A stretch of DNA of 64,000 nt, taken from positions 620,001 through 684,000 of the forward strand of contig NZ_LT900021.1 in NCBI RefSeq assembly GCF_900198835.1. Reading direction: 5' to 3'. Made by a program: the position numbers and the translations under genes. Origin of the DNA: Thermococcus henrietii (GTDB lineage: Archaea > Methanobacteriota_B > Thermococci > Thermococcales > Thermococcaceae). The notes below the pieces were generated by a model. It was not told the DNA's origin. It saw only the letters and a program-made list of their open reading frames with translations, and made no database searches. Below are positions 46,161 through 55,335 of this stretch, one piece after another; position 1 is the first letter of the stretch; the number at the start of each line of letters is the position of its first letter.

Positions 46161-46285
46161 TCCAACCACCGGAGGCCTTTCTCCCAAGCCCTAATAAACC
46201 TGTCCCAACTGGCCCCACAGAAAAAGCCGGCTCGTCCCTCCTTTTGGCCGGAAAAGGGTTCTAAACCTTTGGTTCAAGAAAACCG

Positions 46286-46345
46286 TATAAACCCTTGGTT
46301 CAGAACGTTTGGTGAACAAAAGTGTTCCCGTGAACGGGGGTGTTC
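46286..46345 (+). promoter_or_regulatory. NfnSL promoter with SurR-like site and tandem GTGAACnnnnGTGTTC repeats
   Basis: TATAAA at 46286-46291 is the core promoter. GTTCAGAAC at 46298-46306 matches the SurR GTTn3AAC core, just downstream of the TATA element, a position usually linked to repression. Two tandem 16-base copies of GTGAACnnnnGTGTTC follow (46312-46327 and 46330-46345, 18-base period), reaching the RBS. All motifs are seen; the regulator assignment is inferred. Confidence 0.7.
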
Positions 46346-46348
46346 ATC

Positions 46349-47200
46349 TTGGGGTACCGGATTACCGCGAAGGAGGACCTGAGTCCGATAGACTATTTCG
46401 TCGAAGTGGAGGCCCCGCACGTTGCCAAGGCCTGGAAACCGGGCCAGTTCGTCGTGTTCATCCTCCACGAGAAGGGCGAAAGGGTTCCGATGTCCGTCTA
46501 CAAGGCGGAGGACGGAAAGGTTGGAATGTTCATAAGGAAGCTCGGAAAGACAAGCTTACAGCTCTACCACGAGTATAAGCCCGGAGACGAGCTCTGGAGC
46601 TTTGTCGGGCCCCTTGGAAAGCCGATTAAGGTCAAGAACTACGGCAGGGTGGCCTTTGTTTCAGATGCGGTCTGCGGTCAGGCCGAGAACTACGCGACGC
46701 TCAAGGCGATGCGCGAGGCAGGTAACTACACGATTTCCGTCCAGACCTTTGAGGACAGGGAGAACGTTTACCCGATGCGCTTCCTCGCGAGGGAGGTGGC
46801 GGACGAGTACTACCTGACGACCCTTGACGGTTCCGTCGGAATAAAGGGCCACTACCTCGACGTCGTGAAGGAGCTCATCGAGAAGGACAAGGTCGACATC
46901 ATCTTCGCCGGCGGAAAGCTGGGTTCGCTCGCTAAACTTGCAGAGCTCACGAGGCCCTACGGAATCCCCACCTACGCGACGGTGAGGCAGATTATGGTGG
47001 ACGGAACCGGTATGTGCGGTTCGTGCAGGGTCCTCTACGACGGGGAAGTAAAGTTCGCCTGCAGGGACGGGCCGGTCTTCGACGCCCACAAGATTGACTG
47101 GGAGGACGCGATTAGGAGGAACGCGGAGCGCTTTGCAGAGCAGGAGAGGCTCGCCAAGGAGCGCTACCTCGAGTACCTCCGCGCCAAGGGGGTGATTTGA
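46349..47200 (+). CDS. NADH-dependent ferredoxin:NADP oxidoreductase small subunit (SudB/NfnS)
   Basis: About 283-residue FAD-binding subunit of the electron-bifurcating NfnSL complex (formerly sulfide dehydrogenase SudB). FAD domain with KPGQFVVFILHEKGERVPMSVYKA, NAD-binding half IIFAGGKLGSLAKLAEL, and C-terminal 2Fe-2S Cys in GTGMCGSCRV plus FACRDGP. The start is unusual: TTG at 46349 with GGGGGTG 6 bases upstream is preferred, GTG at 46340 is an alternative. Adjacent (0 bases) to the large subunit gene. Confidence 0.9.
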   Translation: MGYRITAKEDLSPIDYFVEVEAPHVAKAWKPGQFVVFILHEKGERVPMSVYKAEDGKVGMFIRKLGKTSLQLYHEYKPGDELWSFVGPLGKPIKVKNYGRVAFVSDAVCGQAENYATLKAMREAGNYTISVQTFEDRENVYPMRFLAREVADEYYLTTLDGSVGIKGHYLDVVKELIEKDKVDIIFAGGKLGSLAKLAELTRPYGIPTYATVRQIMVDGTGMCGSCRVLYDGEVKFACRDGPVFDAHKIDWEDAIRRNAERFAEQERLAKERYLEYLRAKGVI

Positions 47201-48616
<1,416 letters not shown>

Positions 48617-48624
48617 CTTCTCCT

Positions 48625-49089
48625 TCACCATTCCCTTTTTCTTGAGCCGAAGAAGAGGCCCTTTTTGAGGTAGTCCATGAACTCACTGTTTATGAAGATT
48701 TTAGCGAACTCTAACGTCTCCTCGGGGGAGAGCCACTCTATGTCCTCGGGGACCCCTTCAACCCAGAGGTACACGAGCTCGTTCTCCTTCCTCGCTATGA
48801 GCAGGGTGAAGATTTTAACGCCGAGCTCCTGCGCGAGCTTGACCTCCCTTCCAACGAGGGACGTGAACTTCCCGAGGGGGGCTACCGCTACGAGGTACTC
48901 GGCTTCCTTAACCCTGTCGCTCGTGTCCCTCATGCCGTACTTAGAGGGCACGAGGATGTTGTTGGAGTTCAGCTTCTCCTCAATGATTTCGAGGATTGCC
49001 TTCTCTGTTTTTGTGTGGTAGAGGAAGGTGGGCTCCGTCAGGTAAACGAAGGGCCCGTAGGTTTTCTTCCTCCTCAAAAAGCCCAGCAT
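48625..49089 (-). CDS. Conserved protein, possible deoxyribosyltransferase/TIR-like fold
   Basis: 154-residue protein. The order (VYLTEPTFLYHTKTEKAILEII, then VKEAEYLVAVAPLGKFTSLVGREVKLAQELGVKIFTLLI in pieces) resembles Rossmann-like nucleoside deoxyribosyltransferase/SLOG proteins, but no catalytic motif is certain. ATG at 49089 has GAGGTGGtcc as RBS. It stands at the left border of the AT-rich island with GC-rich core codon use. Confidence 0.6.
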   Translation of the reverse strand: MLGFLRRKKTYGPFVYLTEPTFLYHTKTEKAILEIIEEKLNSNNILVPSKYGMRDTSDRVKEAEYLVAVAPLGKFTSLVGREVKLAQELGVKIFTLLIARKENELVYLWVEGVPEDIEWLSPEETLEFAKIFINSEFMDYLKKGLFFGSRKREW

Positions 49090-49381
49090 TGGACCACCTC
49101 GGGTGGGGATAATGTCATCATCTCGACATCAGGAGGGATGACACTCCTCATCGGTTCGCAAGTCAAATCTCCCCTCTCAAGCCTCCTTTCGGCCAAAGGG
49201 GCATTTTCCAGGGAGTGGGTATCATCGGTTAAAGTGGGCCTGTCATCCCACCTCCTTCAAAATTGCTCTAGAAGGAGAGGTTAAAAGGTTTTAGATTTCA
49301 AGATATAACCGCTGTTGAGTGATAGAATTAGATCATCGGTCAATACAAAGGGGCTTTCCGGTAGGTACCAATGAATAATCT
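49090..49381. other. Intergenic region at island border with inverted and direct repeats
   Basis: No convincing gene or tRNA. GGGATGACA (49135-49143) and TGTCATCCC (49241-49249) are exact inverted repeats 98 bases apart, and TCATCGGTT occurs twice (49148-49156, 49222-49230). Composition shifts from GC-rich to AT-rich around 49,280. The repeats could form a structured leader of the minus-strand gene or mark a rearrangement point. Confidence 0.4.
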
Positions 49382-51253
49382 TCAAAGGACTTTCACTTTC
49401 AGTGAATACACTATTGCAAGGGCTTTTTTAATACTATTTAGTGCCTTTCTTTCAATTTTCTTATCAAGCCTCATACATTCCTGAACTGCATCCAACGGCT
49501 CGTTGAATATAATGTTAATCCTCTTATTGATATCCATAAACATATTGCTGAATATTAGAATGAAGAGTCCCTTAAGATGAGATCTGCCGAGGCCTCCTGG
49601 AGGTTCTCCGATTGACCAATATATAGCAGTAGGAGTTAGGCCAGCGTTTTTTGCAGCCTCTAATATTGCTATCCAGTCCTCCACTTCTTTTCGGTTATAA
49701 AAGAGAACTACTCTACCCTCTGGGGTTAATGCTGAAGAAATGTTCTTGAAAACATGTTCCATGGATTCTGTATATGCCTCTCTATCTCTGGGAATTTCGG
49801 ATTTTTCTACTTCAGTTAAGTCATCTAATGTTTCATAATCAAAAGATCCTTGAGAAATTTCGTCAAAGAGTCTGAGAGCTCCATAATGAATTAAAGATAG
49901 GGAAGCATAGCTTCTTACTGTGTCCATGTAGGGGGGATCTACTATTGAAATATTAATTTTTACTGGAGGGATGAAATTCTCTGAGTTTCCTTTTGATATT
50001 TTTACCTCAGTTTCTGGTTGTATCTTCATGTTCCCAACAGAGATTTTAACTGCTCGCCTAAGGGAAGAGGGTATCCCGTTTCTAGAAAGAGGCCGGAGAG
50101 TACCAGGAATCCTTGCAATGGGATTTGTTTCAACAGTGTATTCGGGTACCCAATATGTTTTCATTGCTGCTGCAGGAACAGGCTCACCGATTGGAGAGTG
50201 CCATTTAGCAACTAGATTTGAGGTTTTTGCACTTTCACTTAGAGCAATAGAGAATATAACTTTCAGAGAAGAGGGAAGCTCACGAGTTGCCTTTGAATAT
50301 GCTACAAATGTTGCGAGCTGTCGTGGCGTATACAGACTAGAAAAGGACCCTATACCTTCGCGGATTAACCGTTTGCCTTCAAGGAGCCCCTTAAGATCTA
50401 TCTTGTCTAAAACTGATCTCGCTTCATTAGCGAATTCTCTTGATTTTTCGTGGCTATCTATGAGCCACTCCTCGATGTTCTCAACTGTTACAAACTTTTT
50501 CTTCCACCGATTCCCACGTTTTTCTCTAACTTCTGCTCCCCAAATCTTTAGTTTTTTGTGTTTATCTCCCGAGTTTCTATCTAGATCCAAGTCTAGATAT
50601 GGCCCTTTCAACTTGAACTCAGGATTATAAGTTACTTTAAATTCTGAGTTACAGTGAGGACAAACAGCTGTTTTTTCATTGACTGAAGACTCAAATATAT
50701 GCCCACAGATGGGACAACGTAAAATTTTGATCTCTCTGTTGTTCTCTTGATAACGGCTTACCCATGAAGGGATCCTTCCGCGCGTAACAAACACGTATGA
50801 GATTATTAGGCCATTATAAGTCCAGCTCCATCCCAATAATTTTTCAGTATCCTCCAAAACAGATAATGCAGTTTTTTCTAGGTCCCGAAAGTTTCTCTGC
50901 AAAAGATTAATTGTCGCCTGGGCTATTCTAACCGCTACTGGGTTGATATCTACACCATAAGCATTATACCCCATTATAGCAGCTTCACTAAGGCCTGTAC
51001 CTCCACCCATAAAAGGCTCATAAAATGTCTTCCCAGAAGCTAATGGCCTTAATGACATTGGGTTTTCAAGAGCTTGATAGATTTGTGTTTCATTCTTTGA
51101 TATATAAGCAGCCAACATGCCCCTATAAAGGAGTGCAAATCTCCTTGACCACCATCTATGAAGACTATGGTGTGGTAGTCTTCTTGCTTTCTCTATTAAT
51201 GCCTTTTTTGAGATCTCTGATATTATCTCTGGTTTTAGGTTATCTATTAACAT
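49382..51253 (-). CDS. DUF1156-type adenine-specific DNA methylase with zinc ribbon
   Basis: 623-residue putative N6-adenine DNA methyltransferase. The N-terminal HHSLHRWWSRRFALLYRGML (near residues 28-47) matches the DUF1156 opening (LHxWWARRP). Methylase motif I is YEPFMGGGTGLSEAA (78-92) and motif IV DPPY (439-442). Between them is an inserted zinc ribbon (Cys 180, 183, 198, 201). Last gene of a four-gene AT-rich operon, 60 bases after the 414-residue gene. It should modify host DNA in a defence or restriction-like system; target sequence unknown. Confidence 0.85.
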   Translation of the reverse strand: MLIDNLKPEIISEISKKALIEKARRLPHHSLHRWWSRRFALLYRGMLAAYISKNETQIYQALENPMSLRPLASGKTFYEPFMGGGTGLSEAAIMGYNAYGVDINPVAVRIAQATINLLQRNFRDLEKTALSVLEDTEKLLGWSWTYNGLIISYVFVTRGRIPSWVSRYQENNREIKILRCPICGHIFESSVNEKTAVCPHCNSEFKVTYNPEFKLKGPYLDLDLDRNSGDKHKKLKIWGAEVREKRGNRWKKKFVTVENIEEWLIDSHEKSREFANEARSVLDKIDLKGLLEGKRLIREGIGSFSSLYTPRQLATFVAYSKATRELPSSLKVIFSIALSESAKTSNLVAKWHSPIGEPVPAAAMKTYWVPEYTVETNPIARIPGTLRPLSRNGIPSSLRRAVKISVGNMKIQPETEVKISKGNSENFIPPVKINISIVDPPYMDTVRSYASLSLIHYGALRLFDEISQGSFDYETLDDLTEVEKSEIPRDREAYTESMEHVFKNISSALTPEGRVVLFYNRKEVEDWIAILEAAKNAGLTPTAIYWSIGEPPGGLGRSHLKGLFILIFSNMFMDINKRINIIFNEPLDAVQECMRLDKKIERKALNSIKKALAIVYSLKVKVL

Positions 51254-51313
51254 TTATAGTCCCTCATTTTAAGCAAATTAACAAGCCCAATAAAAACATG
51301 ACGCTGCATTATT

Positions 51314-52558
51314 TTATACCATTCTCCATACTCCAAAGTCGTTCATAATACTGAGGAGACTTACATTTAGAGTTCTTTCAAGTTCATATCCTGTAGTTAT
51401 GCTTACTGGTAAAGGCCTTGTACATGTCCAGGGACATTTGGGGTCAGCACCCTCCATTTCAAAAATTAAGACCTGCATTGGGTTTCGTAAGTAGAGCTTA
51501 TTATTATCAATAACGATAACCTCTAGCTGGTCGAGATATTTTTCTAGTATTTTCGAGTTCAACGAATTTTTAGCATCAAACTTAACCGCTAGTTTTTCAA
51601 GTGTCCACCGAAGACTTTGTTGAAATTCTTTAAACCTATTCAGATTATCCTCGATGAATCTCAAACGGACAGAATTAATCCTCCGTACTGTATGGTTCCC
51701 AAAATTAGCAAGATAATATATCTCTGGATGAAAAGCTCCATTGACAATAGGCATTATGAATCCATTTCCTTGCTTTAGATTAGTGCTAAGTTCTTTTGAG
51801 ATGGAAACAACAAAACCGATAAAATAATCAATAGTGGGTTCACTAAGGTTCAATTCAGATATCCCTTCAATTTTAGGCAAAAATGTTTTGAATGGCCCAA
51901 AAAACATAGTTTTTCTTCCATCAGTCCCAATTATTGACGATAGAGCCCAGCTACCCTCCAACGGTATGTCTAATATCTTTGTAATGCCCTCTCTATGAGA
52001 TGGCTTTACTAAAAGAATTCCCGAAAATGGTGTTAAATATACTATATCACCATAATTGTTAATTAAAGAAACTACTGCAAAAGGATTAGGATGAATAGAA
52101 GCAGAGATGTACCTCTTGTGCTTTTCCCAGAGTATTAATGGCTTAGCTTTCATTGTAGCATAGTACATTGCAAAAGGCAAATACGAACTTCTCTTGAACT
52201 CAGATGCTGCATTCACAAGGTTATATGTCATAAAATTCCCAGGTAACATCTTATGATGTCCTTTCCATATCTGAATTTTCTGAATGTAAGTAGGACCAAA
52301 TGCTGGTTGAAAATTCTCAACTGAAAATCTGAGACCTCGAGTTATGAATGGGCCAATAATTGAAATAGGAAATACATGATATCTAGAAAAGAGCTCTCTA
52401 AACATCCTGGGATTTGGATCTAGGTATTTTAGGGTATGAAATACTTGGAAATCATAAATAAACGGGGTAGATAGGAGATGTACATCTCGATTGAAAGTCT
52501 CGTCCAGTTTTTTGTCAGTAGTTTCTATGAGGCTCCAGAGCCTCTGTGTAAAATTCAT
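51314..52558 (-). CDS. Unknown 414-residue protein of the DISARM-like operon
   Basis: I do not recognise this family. It is soluble, strand-rich in the middle (SASIHPNPFAVVSLINNYGDIVYLTPFSG pieces), with no signal peptide, membrane helix, NTPase or nuclease motif. A single CPWTC pair near the C-terminus could bind metal only in a dimer. It starts 4 bases inside the DUF1998/PLD gene and is followed after 60 bases by the methylase, so it is part of the same transcript. A specificity, capping or effector role is inference from operon position. Confidence 0.75.
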   Translation of the reverse strand: MNFTQRLWSLIETTDKKLDETFNRDVHLLSTPFIYDFQVFHTLKYLDPNPRMFRELFSRYHVFPISIIGPFITRGLRFSVENFQPAFGPTYIQKIQIWKGHHKMLPGNFMTYNLVNAASEFKRSSYLPFAMYYATMKAKPLILWEKHKRYISASIHPNPFAVVSLINNYGDIVYLTPFSGILLVKPSHREGITKILDIPLEGSWALSSIIGTDGRKTMFFGPFKTFLPKIEGISELNLSEPTIDYFIGFVVSISKELSTNLKQGNGFIMPIVNGAFHPEIYYLANFGNHTVRRINSVRLRFIEDNLNRFKEFQQSLRWTLEKLAVKFDAKNSLNSKILEKYLDQLEVIVIDNNKLYLRNPMQVLIFEMEGADPKCPWTCTRPLPVSITTGYELERTLNVSLLSIMNDFGVWRMV

Positions 52559-55335
52559 ATAGTTAACCTCCGTAGTGAGAAACTGTTATAACTTTCTGAT
52601 CGAAGATTAAGATTCGTACTTGTGTTGATCACTAAAGTGTCATCTACAATGTAGGCTTTTCTGTGAACTTTGTTTCGAAGTATTACTTTAATCCCCGTAC
52701 GTTCAAGATCTTCTAGAAAGTTGCGGTTCTCTTTAGTGTTTAATAGTTCAATTGTTATGTCAACTCCGGCAGATTTTAGATTTTTTAGAAATTTGACTCC
52801 TTCCTCATCAATAAATGGAGACAAGGCTACGAGTTTTCTCTTAGTCAGTTGACCTATCAGTGTTTTGAGTACTACATTTCCCGGTCCTTGGAATTCCCTT
52901 TTTTTAGCAACTATATCTAAAAACACTTTAACAAGTAATTTTGAGGTTATAAATGGCTGTCCGATTCCATGCTGGCATCCTTTTGTGAGCATGACGCAAG
53001 AAGTACATCCATCAATGCAGTAGTTAGGGATGGCTATTGTCAAAAGGTCATCAAAGCTATGCCATAGTAGGTCCCTATTGGGGGATGTCTGGATGAAACT
53101 TTCAAATATGCCAGACAACAATAAATGAACACTAAACGTGTGGAGATCCAGGATTAATCCATTATCAACGTATTCCTCATAAAGGTTTTTAAGCTTCTCT
53201 ATGACTTTTTTCTTCTCGGAATCGTTTATGGGGCCTTTGTTTGATTCAAGATAATCTTTTATGTCTTTCTCATGCTCGGAAAATAGGGAAACAGTATCTT
53301 CGAGAAACTTTTCGATGAATTTATCTGGTGTTCCCCAGTTTTCTAATGCTGAAACGATATCAATAGCACCTATTGGGCTATTTTCTGCAACAAGGATTAG
53401 GGCTCTCTTTTTATCAACTTTATACATGTAAAGAAGTTCACTTAATTCTACCTGAAGCTCCTTAGAAACATATGCCATAAATAAATGAGCTAATGTGTGA
53501 AGTAGTGTCTCCTGGGCCCACTTAATAAATTCAAGGGCTGTATTTGTGGGGCTCTTCCAAGCATGAATTAGGTCCCTTCTAAGATTCTCCCTGAATTCTT
53601 GATAATCCTTCAAAAGCTTGTCTTGACTCTGCTCTGCTATGTCATAAAGGTTAAATCCTCTATCACCTTTTGTGTAAAAGTAATACTTTGAAATTAAAAC
53701 ATCAGAAATTCTAGCTTTAGGACCTCCTTTCCATAATTCAAATTCCATGTCCAGCCCTAGTTGGTCCTTGTTTGCGTTCTCATCCATTATAGAAAGTATT
53801 ATCATATTCAGTAAATCCACCGGAATCTCAAATCCGATAACGTTAGTTTCTGGAAGGATCCTACCCACTGGCTTTTCAAATTCGATATTAACTGGAAAGT
53901 GGCTATAAGGCATTGTGAATTGAACTGCTGTATAGAGTTCTTGCACATTCACCCTTCTTTGAACAATGGGAGAGATTAGTCCAACTTTCGTGCTATTAGG
54001 AATTCCTATGAATTCACGCTCGATTTTAGGAAATACCTTAGGATGTATTCTTCTGTTCCAGCTCCAGCTTTTGCCATTACAACTTTTTCCAAGAGGACAT
54101 TCCTTTTTGAAGGGACACTGTATATCCCAGGGATTAGTCGAAAACCCGAATCCTCTAGTACAGTACCAGATATATGAGAGGTTAGTTGGATCATAAGAAG
54201 ATCTGTTTCTTTTTTGAAGAGTTTGTCGATATTGAGATTTTATCTGCTGAGGAGTTTTTCCATTTTCCAGGGATAGTTTAAGTTTATCTGAGCCGTATCT
54301 TAATACGATCTTCCTTTGTCTATTTTTACTTGGTATCTCTAGTACAACTTCTACAAAGCCTTTTTTTGTCCTCAGAGTGTTTATAGGCTCAATATTTTTG
54401 ATTGATATATATTTCCCACTAGGAGAGACCTCGGAAGTTCCTTTGATTATATAGTTGTCGCCTCTTGGCTTTACCCATTTGATATATCCGTTTTTTGGTT
54501 TGATAAACCAGATATAAGAGCCAAATATATCTCTGAACACTTTATCCTGAGTGTCGGGTACTAGTATTGGCCTAAACGGAGGATACCTGAAAAAGAGACT
54601 CTGAATATTAGTTTCATGCTCTTCCTCTTTATTTGGTAAGTCAATGTTTATTAGCTCCGAAACTGGTTGAGCAGTGATACTTTCAAGCCCTGAAAAAATG
54701 TTAAGTATGTCTGTTACCCATACTCCCCCCGTATCATAAAGGCGATCTGCAATAGTAATAGCTCTATCACTATAGTGCTCTAATTCTTGCGTATCAACGG
54801 CTAAAAGAGCCTGATTGTAAATATTGAACAGCCCATCATGCATTTTTAAAAGTTTTTCTCTCTCCTCTCTAACTATTTTTAAATATGGGTTTAGCTCTTT
54901 TAGTGTCGCTGTTATCAACTTTGTCTTGTCATGAAATCTAGCATTAAGCTTGTATCTTCTGAGAGTTGCACCTAATGTAGTGATTTTTGTTTGTAAATTG
55001 TTTACAAGGGTATTTATACCATCTACAATATTCCCCAGTATTTGCATAATCTGGCTGTCCATGAGATTAAGGATCCCGTCGATATCGTTTACGAATTCAA
55101 CACTCTCCAATGCATTGGCAAGTTCATCTACACTAGATATCAAACTAGATGGGAGTTCCACATCCCTAGGTTTATTTTCTAAGAGATTCTTTAGCTCGGG
55201 AAGTTCACTTTGGAGTTCTTTTATTATCCGATACATCTCATACGGAAGTTCGTTTAGTTTCCTAAGATCTTCAATTTTTTCGCTTTCGATAATTGAGGCA
55301 ACCTCATCGATAAGATTTACAATTTCCTCTTTCAT
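52555..55335 (-). CDS. DUF1998-like protein fused to phospholipase-D-like domain (DrmB-DrmC-like)
   Basis: 926 residues. Residues 1-240 are long helices. Residues 392-419 hold four Cys (392, 407, 413, 419), probably zinc. Residues 605-790 show a DUF1998-like layout: LLHTLAHLFM (611-620), ENSPIGAIDIVSALE (651-665), and a late Cys group (773, 777, 780, 787). Residues about 837-926 form a phospholipase-D-like domain with one HKD-type motif, His891-x-Lys893-x4-Asp898. DISARM systems usually encode these as separate DrmB and DrmC; here they appear fused. Overlaps helicase and 414-residue genes by 4 bases each. Confidence 0.8.
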   Translation of the reverse strand: MKEEIVNLIDEVASIIESEKIEDLRKLNELPYEMYRIIKELQSELPELKNLLENKPRDVELPSSLISSVDELANALESVEFVNDIDGILNLMDSQIMQILGNIVDGINTLVNNLQTKITTLGATLRRYKLNARFHDKTKLITATLKELNPYLKIVREEREKLLKMHDGLFNIYNQALLAVDTQELEHYSDRAITIADRLYDTGGVWVTDILNIFSGLESITAQPVSELINIDLPNKEEEHETNIQSLFFRYPPFRPILVPDTQDKVFRDIFGSYIWFIKPKNGYIKWVKPRGDNYIIKGTSEVSPSGKYISIKNIEPINTLRTKKGFVEVVLEIPSKNRQRKIVLRYGSDKLKLSLENGKTPQQIKSQYRQTLQKRNRSSYDPTNLSYIWYCTRGFGFSTNPWDIQCPFKKECPLGKSCNGKSWSWNRRIHPKVFPKIEREFIGIPNSTKVGLISPIVQRRVNVQELYTAVQFTMPYSHFPVNIEFEKPVGRILPETNVIGFEIPVDLLNMIILSIMDENANKDQLGLDMEFELWKGGPKARISDVLISKYYFYTKGDRGFNLYDIAEQSQDKLLKDYQEFRENLRRDLIHAWKSPTNTALEFIKWAQETLLHTLAHLFMAYVSKELQVELSELLYMYKVDKKRALILVAENSPIGAIDIVSALENWGTPDKFIEKFLEDTVSLFSEHEKDIKDYLESNKGPINDSEKKKVIEKLKNLYEEYVDNGLILDLHTFSVHLLLSGIFESFIQTSPNRDLLWHSFDDLLTIAIPNYCIDGCTSCVMLTKGCQHGIGQPFITSKLLVKVFLDIVAKKREFQGPGNVVLKTLIGQLTKRKLVALSPFIDEEGVKFLKNLKSAGVDITIELLNTKENRNFLEDLERTGIKVILRNKVHRKAYIVDDTLVINTSTNLNLRSESYNSFSLRRLTI

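Noticed and set aside
49015-49284. Short plus-strand open frame of 89 codons at the island border
   Set aside because: No RBS, no domain, and it runs over the start of the minus-strand 154-residue gene.
49090-49290. C/D box guide RNA on the minus strand
   Set aside because: ATGATGA and CTGA boxes occur, but the C box near the other end is imperfect and no final D box is found at the right spacing.
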